Shown: positions 11,329-22,117 of the stretch, piece by piece | How the letters are laid out: each line of letters begins with the position of its first letter | Position numbering within the stretch: position 1 is the stretch's first letter | Assembly: GCA_036435485.1 (NCBI GenBank) | Contig: CM071597.1 | Span: 170,792,147-170,856,146, forward strand | Reading direction: 5' to 3' | Source: Saposhnikovia divaricata | Taxonomy: Eukaryota > Streptophyta > Magnoliopsida > Apiales > Apiaceae | Length of the DNA stretch: 64,000 nt | Translations under genes and position numbers: made by a program | Notes under the pieces: model-generated | What the model was told of the DNA's origin: nothing | The model's database searches: none | The model's input: only the letters and a program-made list of their open reading frames with translations

Positions 11329-11829
11329 CCGTCCTCGGAGTACTGGCCGCGCAGCGGAAATTCCGGTCCCCTGTTAAACCGATGATGTCCAAGGAGGTAT
11401 ATATTTTGCCTGGAGGAAGGGAATAGTGAACTGAGACTATTCCCATAACTGGAAATAATCAATTCATTGAATCTGAGGAATAAAATTAAAAATTAATAAA
11501 GAACGAAACTTGTTGACACACCCCCATCATATCTATCATGCCCCGCTCTCTCCCTCTTCCCTTCCTCTTTGTTGAATACGCTATTGCACTCTTTCTGGCT
11601 CCCAATTTTTTCTTCAATTATATACATGTTCTTCAATCTCTATTGTATCTTTCTTCGTTTTTTAGAAATATATCTCTAATTTGTTTTTTTAGGGGATTTA
11701 GGAATTTTGGGGCTTCGATTTGGGGCTCCAATTTAGGTGATACAAAGACGGCATCGTGGTACTCCCCCCTATATCTCTCTTCCTCTCCCTCTCTCTCCCC
11801 CTCTCTGTCTCTCTTTCCCATCTCTGTTT

Positions 11830-11830
<1 letters not shown>

Positions 11831-11871
<41 letters not shown>
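11831..11871. repeat. (CT)n microsatellite
   Basis: About 20 uninterrupted CT units, preceded by pyrimidine-rich sequence from about 11762. Such tracts are common in plant 5' leaders, and it sits just upstream of the PAG1-like exon. Serine/leucine-rich and RE-rich open frames across it are artefacts. Confidence 0.9.
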
Positions 11872-11874
<3 letters not shown>

Positions 11875-11936
11875 TCTCTATATGTGTTTTTAGGGTTTTG
11901 ATTTTTTGAATTTGATTTATTTTGTTTATTTGTAAG

Positions 11937-12940
11937 GGAGTTGAGAAGCTGATTGCTTCCAAGATGATGTCACCAGGATCTAATAGGAGAATTCATTCTG
12001 TTAATCATCATTCCGGGATGGTACTTGCTCGATATAATCTCTTTAATTGCTCTGTTTCGAATTAGGAGTATGTAGTGTGGAGTTAGTAGTTACAGTTTTA
12101 GGTAATTGAGTGTAGTTAGAAGTGGGATGATTGTTAAAGTTTAGCTCGATATTATGCATTTTTATTTTTACTGTGAATGGTACAAAATGTGTATTTAGTC
12201 AGTGGTTGTTTACCCAAAGGCTGTCACTGCTGAAAGGAAAGTGTTGGTTATGAAAGTTTATATGGCCAACTAACCCGATATTATGATAATTTGTGCTACA
12301 GTTAAAGTTTATCTAGCTTGTTAATTGAGTAGTGATGTTGCATATTTTGCTGCTTCTGTATTATCGGTATTGGATTGATAACATGGTTTATATGGAATTT
12401 GATTAAAACCTAGTTAGCCTACTTATGTGCTGTTCTGGTAGTTCTTCAAGGTTATAATACATTAGGTTAACTGATAAATATAAAGAAATGACCTTCGATT
12501 TGTAGGACACTGCCCTGCCAGGTTACAATTAAGGTGAATTAATTAGAATACATTGCACGCACTAACATTAATTTGATAGGTTTAATGATATGTAACTGAT
12601 GATGGATCAGCTTATATACATGATCCTTAGGTATATTTCTATTGTTTGGGTGTCAGAAATATTTGTACGATGTGCTAGCAACTCGGCATTCTTTCTCGAT
12701 CACAACCTGTCCATGCTCATACATGCCTACATGAACCCCAGGAACCCATGTAAATGTGCATGTCCAAGCAGACAAGTACAATCACTTTAAACAAGACTAA
12801 GCTCATATGCCTACATTGACTATTTCTATATTTTAGTACTATTTTAGCTCAAGTTGTTTTATTTAAAATTTGTTCATCCATTTGCAGGATTAGCTGCAGA
12901 TAGGAGATAAATTGTTGCACAAGCCAAGTCTAACAATTAT
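11937..12940 (+). pseudogene. Captured fragment of proteasome subunit alpha-7 gene (PAG1-like)
   Basis: The first exon (11937-12020, 28 codons) reads GVEKLIASKMMSPGSNRRIH followed by SVNHHSGM, a hallmark stretch of 20S proteasome alpha-7 (alpha type-3, PAG1). It ends at a GT donor (GTACTTGC). The next block (12884-12940), after a TTTGCAG acceptor region, reads AGLAADRR, a stop, then IVAQAKSNNY, matching the AGLAADGRQIVARAKSE region that follows in the family. The stop is consistent with CAA changed to TAA. The N-terminal exon and all later exons are absent. The order and intron position match the parent gene, so capture was from genomic DNA rather than by retroposition. Not expected to make a working subunit. 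Confidence 0.85.
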
Positions 12941-13541
12941 ATACATGTTAACTATTTGTAGAGTCAAGTTTATACATGTTAACAATTATATACATGTTAA
13001 TTGATGGTGTGTTCTGATCAATTATAAATTGAAAATTAATTATTACCATCTCAGTTCTGTTGCATACAGCTCTTTCACCTGACCAACGCTTCTTGGTAAG
13101 CATGTGACTTTAATCGATTTGGTGTTCTCTTTTTAATAGAATTCATATTTTATGTTGACAGGTTTATCCCAGCATGTCGCCCAAAGTCCAAACATAGGAT
13201 ATGCTTCCAATAATATTATAAGTTATCTTAGTAGTGTTTGTAACATTTGTTTTAAGTATTTCCCTTTTTATATTCAGTGTGACACTTCAACGGCTTTGTT
13301 AACCACTGAAGTTGGTTTATACAGGAACTCCATGACATGTTACAATTCTGGGTTCCGGGTGATATCGATGATGATTTTGGGATCTTCTCCGTAATATTTG
13401 GTTATGGATTATTTCAGATTGCGAGTGGATCGGAAGGAAAGGCTAAGGTTGGCAACATATATTCTGGGACTTAATGTAATATATGCTTCAGAATCAGATT
13501 TTGAAATTGTTGCATGTACACTGATTACGCCTCTGTTTCAG

Positions 13542-13930
13542 GGAAAACAGAAACCTTACAGGCACAGCTCATTATGCTAGTGTAAACACACACCTTGGAG
13601 TTGGTGAGTGATTTATGGCATTAATGTTTGTTCCAGATGTAATTCAGAATAAACTTTTATGGCATTATGTGGACTCATGGTTGTTATTTGTTTGGTAGCA
13701 GAAGGGATGATCTCGAATCTCTTGGTTACGTGCTTATTTATTTCTTGAGAGGAAGGTTAAATATATCCAATTTTTTTTACCCCGAAAATTGTAATCAATG
13801 TAGTTTAAGCATTTTTTTAACTTATGTTTAATTTTCGTTTGCATTAGCCTTCCCGGAGGGGCTGAGACCTGGCAACAAAAAGCAAAAATATGACAGGATT
13901 AGTGAAAAGAAAATGTTAACGCCTATAGAG
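13542..13930 (+). pseudogene. Captured fragment of casein kinase 1 gene (CKL-like)
   Basis: Three consecutive exons match the CK1 kinase domain in order. Exon 13542-13603 reads ENRNLTGTAHYASVNTHLGV (activation-segment region), with TTTCAG before and GTGAGTG after. Exon 13697-13756 reads SRRDDLESLGYVLIYFLRG. Exon 13848-13930 reads GLRPGNKKQKYDRISEKK then MLTPIE after a small deletion that breaks the frame in the LPWQG region; it ends at a GTACTA donor. The catalytic HRD and DFG regions and the ATP-binding lobe are not recognisable, though a block near 13420-13480 has a vague glycine-loop look. Intron positions are kept. A transduplicated fragment, not a kinase. Confidence 0.85.
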
Positions 13931-14480
13931 GTACTATTTTGATCTCTGCTTGGTTGCTCTTAATATCAATCCGTTCTATCCTAGACTGTTACACATCTGA
14001 CCATCTACTTGCAATAATTAAGTGTATCAGTTACATGTTATTAGCACTTAAATGCCAATGACCTGTAGCTGCAATGGTAAATGCAAGAATTAGGAAAACT
14101 GTTTGAGCTACCTAAGCCAAGGTGGGATATGTTGGTCAGCAGTGGATTTAAATTATGATCAACATCTTGGCACAGGCCCTGAAGCATTAACTGAAATTGC
14201 TGAAGGTCGCCATCCCTTCTCCTCACTCCTATAAAATGCTAAAAACCCAACCATCATTATGGGCTTTGTTTGCGTTCAATCTGACACTAAACTTCTATAT
14301 TATTACTACAATTATCTGCACCTTAAAAGTCAATTTGTGGTTTGTCGGATAATTTATGGGTTCTGTTTGTGCTGAAAGTTGTAACTGGGCCGTAAATGAA
14401 AATTTTTGCCTCGTAATTTAATTGTTATTGCTGCTTTAATATTTCTAAATTCCCTAACCAGTTATATTATATATTTCAGT

Positions 14481-14607
14481 TAACATCTGATGCTCTGGGT
14501 AAGCCTGATGCTACATGTCAGAATGTGTGTTGACCTCAAGTGATTATGATGACAATGGTACTCCTACGACTCAAGGCGGCACCGATGTTCGTACTTTTAA
14601 AATTTAA
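14481..14607 (+). other. Exon-like block of unknown origin
   Basis: After a TATATTTCAG acceptor-like site, the sequence reads LTSDALGKPDATCQNVC, a stop or frame change, then SSDYDDNGTPTTQGGTDVRT and FKI before a stop. The composition looks like a protein C-terminus. I do not recognise the family; it may be a third captured gene in element Y. Confidence 0.35.
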
Positions 14608-14649
14608 ACTTAATTGCATGTGCTTGTTCGTTTAGTATGATGTTGGATT

Positions 14650-15512
14650 CCTTTTGGATGTATTAGTAATGGTTTAATTCATTAGTATGATGTTGGATTA
14701 CTTGATGTATGGTGCGGATGGGATGTAACTTATTTGGTGGCTGGTAGAATGGTTTGAATGTGTTGGATGGCTTTGAATGTATGTTGATGTTTTGGATGGG
14801 TTTCTTTATATATGAAACAAGATATTGCAGAAATTTTAATTACAGCGTTGTATTTGATATTTTTTGTGTTGCATTTCTAGTATTGCATAAATAAATATAG
14901 CGTTGCATTAGATATTTTAGTGTTGCATTTGGTAAATATAGTGTTGCATTTGATAAGATACTAGTGTTTTAAAAAGCAAATGAAAGCGTTGCATTACATA
15001 GCTGTGGGCCCCACTACTAACGTGGCACTTGGGCCCACTGCAGACGTGGCATGTGGGACCCTATACTGATGTGGCACGTGGGATCCACGTTGACGTGGCA
15101 CGTGGGGGCCACAGCTGACATGGCAAGTGGGCCCATCGCTGACATGGCACGTGGGCCCCACATGCTGACGTGGCATGCCAGCTAGACTGTAGCTGATGTG
15201 GCATGCCAGCTGGACCCAATGTTGACGTGGCATGCTAGTGGGACCCACTTTCGTGACATGGATTGGAGCTGTATCTAATATCAAACGCAACGCCTTTTTG
15301 ATGTTGCATTTGCTTCCTGTGGTGTTGCATTACATGTCAGATGCAACGCTTTTTGCTGTTGTTTTAGATGCCAAAAAGCGTTGCATTATGGGGTCAAACG
15401 AAACGATCGCGGATGCAACGCCCCCTGGTGTTGCATTTGGCCTAATGCAACACTTTTTTGGCCTAAAGCAACAGTAAACGTGGCGTTACATATGAGCGTT
15501 TTTGGCGTATTG
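14650..15512. repeat. Right subterminal region of element Y
   Basis: This matches positions 60-880 (element A) over its whole length, with GCGTTGCATTTG repeats, TGACGTGGCA/GTGGGCCC units at 15000-15250, and the terminal GCGTTACATATGAG block. Confidence 0.85.
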
Positions 15513-15696
15513 GTAAAAACCGTTGTCTGATTTTACAGTAGGGAAAAAAAATAATTGGAATTGGGCACCCCTGCCAAAACATACCAAACATCAAAGGCAA
15601 TACAATGCCATACCAAACAAAGATCAGCCAACAAAACATCAGTCAAGAACTGTTATAGTCAAAGTAGCAAACACAGTTATCATATTACAAAGTTTA

Positions 15697-16548
15697 TGTA
15701 ATTAAAAGTACACAAATTAAATTACATCGAGAAAGTTGAATTGTTTCATCTACATCTCGCATGTAGCTATGTTCCTCTTGCTCAAGTAAATCAGCATCGG
15801 GTAAATTGGGCACAAAACAGTCATTCTCAAGTTCTACTTCCACGGATCCCTCATTTTCATCATCATTATCTTTATAATACTTTTTCTTGGGTAGTTTCAA
15901 CACCACGGACCATAATTTATCAAGTGGATCGTCGATGAAACAAACTTGCTTAACATGTTTTGCTAAAACAAATGGATCGTTTGAAAACCCCAGCCTATTC
16001 AAATTAACCAATATATAACCCAAGTCATCTTCCTTGACCCCTTTGTTTATATCTACCCACTTGCACCGAAAAATAAGGACCCTAAGGTAGTTATAGTCCA
16101 ACTCCCATATACTTGTTATAACTCCATAATATGTATGTGATGTGTGCTCAATATTTTGATCCTTACCCTGCACTATCATTGTATCAGCTTCAACGCACAC
16201 ACCATTACATTGAACTTGACGCGTATCATCACGATCCTTGGTAGCAAAGGTAACTCCATCCATTTTGTAGTCGCTGAACGTAGGCACAGCCTTGTTAGGC
16301 TCATCTGCGATCCATCTTATCTCCTGCGATATCTTTTTCATTAACCAAATCTGGAATCTTAAAAAAAAAAAATACAAGTTACAAAAATGATTAATATGAG
16401 CAGTAGTTTTTAAAACATGCAGAAAACTATTACTAAACACACATAATACCTTTTCTTTAAACCATTTTGGGAATTCCTCATTTTGTTTATCCTTCAGCCA
16501 CATTTCATCATTTTCATGTTCCGGATATTTGGTCATTAAAAATGCCAT
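15697..16548 (-). pseudogene. Element Z transposase, C-terminal DUF4216-type part
   Basis: The main exon (about 16355 down to 15697) reads IWLMKKISQEIRW, then MDGVTFATKDRD, VQCNGVCVEAD, YYGVITSIWELDY, LFRCKWVDINKG-like sequence and FVLAKHVKQVCFIDD, the order of the DUF4216 domain at the C-terminus of TNP2-type CACTA transposases, followed by an acidic tail. The piece near 16548-16450 (MAFLMTKYPEHEN, WLKDKQNEEFPKWFKE) is the preceding exon, with an intron of about 100 bp between them. The frame of this portion is largely intact. It lies downstream of the DUF4218 part on the same strand. Confidence 0.85.
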
Positions 16549-16670
16549 GTGTTCACTGCATTTAAGTAAAAGAGACTACATAAATAATGAAATAATGACA
16601 TAAAATATGGACTGCATTTTTCTAGTTAAAAGAGTGCAGAAAATGGTAAATGTAATGAAAGTAATTTTAC

Positions 16671-17381
16671 TTACTCAAAATATGGCCTAACAGCAGTAGT
16701 ATTTTGTAGAACACATAAATGTGCTATGTGCAAATCAGTGCTGCTCGGGGTTATCACAGTTGCACCGGATAATGGCCTGCAAATGCCATCCTTGGTATGT
16801 CTACCATTTTTAGGTACCCCAATAGTTGCTTCTTCATGGTCCACCAAACATTCAACCGCCTCTTCCGCAATATAGGACTCAACAATGCAACCTTCTTCAC
16901 GAGCCCGATTCCTTATATATCCCGTAAATGTCTTCATGTATCTCTCAAAAGGATACATCCACCTAAGGAAAATTGGTCCACAAATCTCAAATTCTCTTAC
17001 AAGATGAACCGATATATGAAACATTAAATCAAACAAGGAAGCGGGGAAGTATTTTTCAAGCTGGCACAAAGTTTCTACCAGTTGCGACTGCATTTTCTCC
17101 AACTTATCAACCTCAATGACTTTACTGCAAATTGCCTTAAAGAAGAGGTAGAACCTGATAATAGTGTTCCTGGCCTGTTTTTGCAGTGACGATCGAATCG
17201 CAATTGGGAGCAAGTGATGCAGAATCATATGGCAGTCATGAGATTTCATTCCTATAAGTCGGAGATTTTCCATTGAAACTAGACTTCGAATAATTGAACA
17301 AAAACCATCAGGCAACTTCATGCCAAGAAAGGATGAGCAAACAGCTTTTTTTTCAGAATGAGTTAAATTCCAAGATGCCAA
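16671..17381 (-). pseudogene. Element Z transposase, DUF4218-type part
   Basis: The sequence contains LRLIGMKSHDCHMILHHLLP, then LEKYFPASLFDLMFHISVHL, RWMYPFERYMKTF and YIRNRAREEGCIVESYIAEE, the standard blocks of DUF4218 in En/Spm transposases. It overlaps the preceding TNP2 piece in a different frame, so a frameshift separates them near 17370. Its 3' end runs past AVECLVDHEE into a weak tail. Confidence 0.88.
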
Positions 17382-17823
17382 TGGTAACTTCTCTTTTTTT
17401 CCAGGAATGAGTTTTTGGCCTTAGTTCTGTTCTTATTCCCATTTCGGCCATGTCAAGACGGACTGATTCCTTGTCTTTTGTCTTCTTTGGTATATTAAGC
17501 ATGGTACCAAGTAAAGCTTCGCATATGTTTTTCTCGATATGCATCACATCGAGAACATGCCTAACCGGCAAAAACTTCCAATACTCAAGCTCAAAGAATA
17601 TAGAAACCTTCTTCCAAACTGGTCGAGCATCACCTTTCTTCAATCGAGGTTGGCTTCGTGTCTTACCGTAGACATGATCCTTTAAATGTTGTACTCTTTC
17701 AAGCACCTGCTCTCCGGTTAATGGAACTGGAGCCAATTCTTTTTCCACGGTGCCATCAAAATCTTGTTTCTGCCGACGATATGGGTGATGACGGGGCAAC
17801 CACCTCCGATGCCTCATGACCAC
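17353..17823 (-). pseudogene. Element Z transposase, TNP2 (Transposase_21) C-terminal part
   Basis: MRHRRWLPRHHPYR, VWKKVSIFFELEYWKFLPVR and HVLDVMHIEKNICEALLGT are classic TNP2 blocks. The HVLDVMHIEKN segment is among the most conserved in the family. The frame differs from that of the piece upstream, so a frameshift lies near 17825. Confidence 0.9.
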
Positions 17824-17826
17824 ACA

Positions 17827-18357
17827 CTATCGATAATTAACCAGCCTCGTAGTTTTTGTTTTATCAACACAAATAGGACACCCGTTATACCCTTTAATAA
17901 TATTGCCCGATAAGTTGCCATAGGCTGGATAATCACTAATAGTCCATAACAAAATGCCTCTTAATAAAAAAATACTCCTTCTTGTAAGCGTCGTACGCTC
18001 GTTTCCCTTGCTACAACTTTTGAGGAAAACATCATCATCACTACCACCATTCTCTGTTTTTAGCGGAATTTGATCCACGAATTGTGAACTGGCGGTCTCC
18101 TTAGTGATAGCCTCACTTTCTTCTGTATTACACTCTCCGTGCCAAATCCAACGCGTGTAGGTCTGATCGATACCATTGCTGAAAAGATGGTCCCTCACTG
18201 TTCGAGCTTTCCAAGATTTACTATGTGCGCATTTTATACATGGACAGCTGATTTTATTTTCATCATATCCATTCTCAAATGCAAATAACAATAACTCTTC
18301 GACTCTTCTTTTGAACTCACGTGTTCTTCTATCAGCTTTTAACCAAGACCTGTCCAT
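17827..18357 (-). pseudogene. Element Z transposase N-terminus: transposase-associated domain fused to a TNP2 remnant
   Basis: It starts MDRSWLKADRRTREF and continues with CPCIKCAHSKSW and VRDHLFSNGID, the N-terminal transposase-associated domain with its Cys motif. After about 130 residues it jumps to LLWTISDYPAYGNLSG and CPICVDKT, which belong to the middle of TNP2. The intervening TNP2 region, normally some 200 residues, is missing, so an internal deletion near 18000 removed part of the catalytic region. Confidence 0.88.
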
Positions 18358-19150
18358 CTTTTAAAGTAACATAACGATAATCAGAGTCATAGCAGTAAAC
18401 AATACTAACATTACTAACTGCACAGAAATTAAACAATACACAAAAAGTTAAGCATATAGCTGGTTAAATATGTATTAGCATATCCGTAGCATTCTAAAAT
18501 ATGTATGAATATTTAAATATCCAGAAAACAGTAGAATCTGATTCTTTCCCAAGTGTTGCATATCACTAGTATTCAAAGTAAGGAACAGAAAAACAATTAA
18601 GTTAAACTACTAGGACCTTGCTAGTACAAGTATTTATAATCTATAGTCAAAAGAAAACAGAGGATTCCTAATTCTATCAACTGACATGGACTAGAGATGT
18701 CATCAAAATATTATCAATACAGATCCAAATAAAATCACCAAATTCACATAATTCCCCAAATCCCAAAATTTCACATAATTCCACAAATTTCACATCACTA
18801 GTCTTTGTCCGAAGGACTTTATCAATTGTAATAACCCTAATTTCAGTTTCTCAACACAAATTTCATCAAAAATTACCTTAATGGAGATGGAGGGATGCTT
18901 AAATATCCATAAAACACTAACGATGAAATGAGGTGAAAGAATGTATGCTTGCACAGAAAATTTCTTCACGAAAATGTCAATTTTTAGATGAGGGGATTTC
19001 AGTGTAGGGGATGGGAATGGTGGAGGATCTGCAAGATTTCAGTGTAATGGTAAAGAATGATGTGATTTGAGTGAAGAATGGACGAATTGATGGTCAAGAA
19101 TGGAGGAATTGAGTAGAGTTTCTTAAAGAGGAGAAAGGGTTTGAAGTAAA
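18358..19150 (-). other. 5' flank of the element Z transposase gene
   Basis: No coding sequence is seen. The purine-rich stretch at 18900-19150, read on the minus strand, is a pyrimidine-rich leader just before the start codon side, and probably holds the element's promoter. Confidence 0.5.
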
Positions 19151-19562
19151 GTTTCTAAAAGTGGGAGAATGAGGACATTCTACAACGGTTTGTGAAATTA
19201 CCAAACCTGGTAGAACAGTTATATTAGTTGAATTCAGACAATACTATCTAACACAAAACCGTTGTAGATTGTTAACACTGTTTAGAGGTTTAAGACAGTC
19301 TCAGGCAACGATTTTTTATTTTTACCGTTGTATATAGAAAGCTCACACAACGAGACTTTCTGCAACAGTTTGTTAAATTACCAGACCTGATAGAACAGTT
19401 ATATTAGTTGCATTCAGACAATACTATTTAACAAAAAACCATTGTAGAATGTTTACACTGTTCAGAGGTTTAAAATAATCTCAGACAACGGTTTTTTTAC
19501 TTTTACCGTTTTATGTATAAATCTTATCCAACAATTTCTCGTCTATTTTTTTTCTTATAATA
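19150..19562. repeat. Right subterminal repeats of element Z
   Basis: A ~190-bp unit (from about 19180 and about 19350) occurs twice: each has AACAGTTATATTAGTTG, AGACAATACTAT, CCGTTGTAGA and ACAACG motifs. The motif family matches the left end of Z. Confidence 0.75.
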
Positions 19563-19667
19563 TAAATATGCGATAAAATTATATCGTAACGCCATATCGA
19601 ATTCTTATTTACACATTATAGTATATAATATTGTTTAGGATGAATACGGTTAAATAATGCGAATGTA

Positions 19668-20083
19668 CCATGAATAGACGTCTCTAACGACATGATCATA
19701 TTCACATTTGTATTTAGCAATTGACAATAATGCATCGAATAGATATTATGGTAATGTAAAGAACGATAACATTATTCATGTAACACAGCAGTTCAGTAAT
19801 GTCGTCCATCATACAATGTATATACAAGTATACAAATACAATTGATAACGTCCTATTCCTTCCAACCCTGCATCGTACTAGTTAATTAATCAAAATAGGT
19901 ACCATAAATAGACGTTTTTAAAGACATGATCATATTCATGTTTTTATTTAGCAATTGACAACGATGCATCGCATAGATATTATGCAAATGTAAAGAACGC
20001 TAACATCATTCATGTAACACAGCAGTTCGGTAATGTCATCCATCATATAATGTACATATAGATATACAAATACAATTGATAAC
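19668..20083. repeat. Direct duplication of a ~182-bp unit
   Basis: 19668-19849 and 19901-20083 match closely, from ACCATGAATAGACG to CAAATACAATTGATAAC. The second copy ends exactly where the CACTA end of element V begins. The unit is non-coding and of unknown type. Confidence 0.8.
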
Positions 20084-20720
20084 CACTACAACAGAAACTG
20101 GATAAAACAACGGCCTCTGCCCGTTGTGTAACACCCTGTTTTCCTGTTGTCTATTGAGGCACCGTCTCTTACGCGTATCAGACAACGGGGCGTAATCGTT
20201 GTCTGTCTTTGACTAGACAACAGCAGGGTCGTATGAAAACGTTGTTAGGAGGTCGGTATAAACAACACTCCTGGTAAAAGACTGTTGTATGGTGAGCAGT
20301 TCTTCAAGTGTTTGTAACGATAAACTCATTGTTTGAATTTCTTTAGCACAACAGTTCCTATAAAATAAAGTGTTGTTCCTCTTTTCTATAATCAACGAGT
20401 TCCAGAACAATAACCATTGTTCTACTTTTAAATAGATAATGCTTATGTAGTCCAAATATGTTGAGTGAAATTATACGTAACAACAGTTTTCTTTTTTTGT
20501 ATTGTTGTATTTCTTCATTTTGCACAATGGTTTATTTGTCAAGGAACTGTTGGTTATAACCAAATTTTACAAGCTTTTGTTGTTAAAAAATAGCTGTGAG
20601 AACGAAAAGATACAATTGTGAGAATAGACAATGCTTTATTAATCTACTACATTTAGTCATTATACAACGCTTTGGTAAGCTTAAAATGATGTTTTATTTT
20701 TTTACACAAAAAGGTTCATA
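20084..20720. repeat. Subterminal repeats of element V
   Basis: Many copies of CAACAGTT, ACTGTTGTAT, TTGTCTAG and related inverted motifs. The small open frame on the minus strand at 20213-20455 is embedded in these repeats and is not a gene. Confidence 0.7.
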
Positions 20721-20763
20721 CAATTCTAACTTTCTAAGGCTGAGATGGAACTATGAGGAGAAC

Positions 20764-20862
20764 TAATCAACCTAGCTCACAATTATCCTTCTGATCACCA
20801 TGGTCATCAACATCATCCGTGGCATGACCTTGTGCAACATTGATTCCCTGGTGGCACTGTCA
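20764..20862 (-). other. Exon-like block, unknown
   Basis: On the minus strand, after an acceptor-like CTGTGACAG, the frame reads CHQGINVAQGHATDDVDDHG then DQKDNCELG and a stop. This acidic, His/Asp-rich end resembles a protein C-terminus. I do not recognise it; it may be the end of a gene carried by element V. Confidence 0.3.
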
Positions 20863-21118
20863 CAGAAAAATCGGGACTTAACAAAATAGGTTGCATATAA
20901 TGATAACAATTAGATGTTAATAGGCACTACTTGTGTTGTTACTGACCACCACAGTACATCAATATAATAGATAAGATAACCATTTGGACCACAGTAGATA
21001 GTAGGAAAGTTTACATGAGACTCCTATATTCATCAAACTCATAACTAATGTAGTATGATTGTATATGCATATCTGTCAAGTGAGCTTACCATCCAAGTCG
21101 AGAACAAGACTTGTTGAG

Positions 21119-21256
21119 GGACAACTACGAGTCTGTTCTGAGTCTGTTTAGGGAGCAGCAGAGAGGAAGAAAACAAGTTGGCAGCTTTATGTGATGCAGA
21201 ACCACTATGTTACTGATTTCCCGCTCTGGGATTTTGTTAGTGACAAAAACAAAGAG
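21119..21256 (+). other. Exon-like block, unknown
   Basis: An open block including MQNHYVTDFPLWDFVSDKNK ends at GAG followed by a strong donor, GTAAGC; an upstream in-frame stop suggests decay. The family is not recognised. The rest of 20863-22117 is non-coding to my reading. Confidence 0.3.
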
Positions 21257-22117
21257 GTAAGCTTAATTAAATGCCCAAAATTTTAAGAAACAACACGAAG
21301 CCTTATCATTGTAGCAAAGGACACACATGTTCTCTCGGTGACAAGTGTTCGGAGGTTCGGTCTATGTGCAATTCACCACTATGCTTTACCGATATGAGAA
21401 AAGGCTCTAATCTGGTCAACATAACAGCATATATTTACCGAGTCCTGAAGTTGTTTGCAAGAAGGCACATGACATGGCTAGTCTTCTGGCTTACTACTTA
21501 CAAAAGTGAAATAAGGAACCTCAAGTGAGACATAAAACCTCAAGCAAGAGAGTATATTCAACAACCGCATATTCCATGAATAAAGGACATTGGTCCGCAT
21601 ATTTGTCAATTTACAAAAGCAGCACCACCTAAAGCCTCAGCCATAAATCCAAAAATAAACAACATAATAGTTACAAGAGAACATATGAAAGAGATCAAAA
21701 AACAAGCACAAGTTGTAGACAAGTGTTACCTCTGTAGCGAGAAGGGACTTCAGAAGCTCAGATTGTATTAAGCACAAGTTGTATTAACTGAGTGAACCTT
21801 CAACCTAACAATCCCACCAAAACCCAAATCAAAACAACACAAAATCACATTTATCAGATTGAATAAACTTAAAAACACAAACCTCAAGAGAAGAATAAAC
21901 GAAGATTAGAGAAAGATGGTTACCGAGAAAAACAGAGCAAATCATTGAGTGAAGCCAAGAAAAAAGCAGAGTCAAATCCCTAAATCCAAACAAAAATACA
22001 AAAAACACTACTCGTACCCAATTCTCTGGACTCAAATCAAAATTAAACCTTCAAGTACCCAATCCCAAAATCTAAATCTATAAATTGATACACCAAATTG
22101 ATGTAAAATGCAAAGTA

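Larger units (their letters stand above)
7863..15512. mobile_element. CACTA element Y, complete, non-autonomous, with captured genes
   Basis: The ends are CACTACGCCATAAATGCTC (7863) and the inverse ...TTTTTGGCGTATTG (15504-15512, one change from TAGTG). Both are flanked by GTA (7860-7862 and 15513-15515), the 3-bp target duplication expected for CACTA elements. The 7650-bp element encodes no transposase. Order inside: left subterminal repeats, a ~176-bp tandem array, an origin-like stem-loop, exons of a PAG1-like and a CK1-like gene on the plus strand, and right subterminal repeats. It is inserted within element Z. It is a Pack-CACTA element, probably mobilised in trans. Confidence 0.9.
7340..19562 (-). 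mobile_element. CACTA element Z (host of nested element Y)
   Basis: The left end is CACTACAAGAATTTTTG. Subterminal repeats of the ACAACGGTTTTT type fill 7380-7860, resume right after element Y (15516 on), and recur at 19180-19510. The right end is placed at TTCTTATAATA (19552-19562), which is the expected TTCTTGTAGTG with three G-to-A changes; the flanking triplets (TGT and TAA) no longer match, so this end is less certain. Its transposase lies on the minus strand at 15697-18357. It resembles En/Spm elements of the TNP2 type and is inactive. Confidence 0.65.
20084..22117. mobile_element. CACTA element V, left-terminal part
   Basis: The end reads CACTACAACAGAAACTGG and is followed by about 640 bp of subterminal repeats of the AGACAACGG/CCGTTGT type. 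The expected inverse end (CTGTTGTAGTG) is not found in the window, so the right limit is unknown. Element W is inserted at 22118. The region 39230-54560 may be the continuation of V (array, IMP dehydrogenase scrap, a second subterminal block), but that is inference. Confidence 0.6.

Noticed and set aside
11100..11530. A full integrated geminivirus genome
   Set aside because: Only the origin-like hairpin is seen; no Rep, REn or coat-protein frame is recognisable on either strand nearby.
11538..11962. Open frames on both strands over the pyrimidine tract, rich in Ser/Leu or Arg/Glu
   Set aside because: They are translations of a (CT)n microsatellite and show no family similarity; the real content is the PAG1-like exon that follows.
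13411..13480. Glycine-loop exon of casein kinase 1
   Set aside because: IASGSEGK and NIYSGT are suggestive of the loop, but an unexplained insertion and nearby stops make the match too weak to call.
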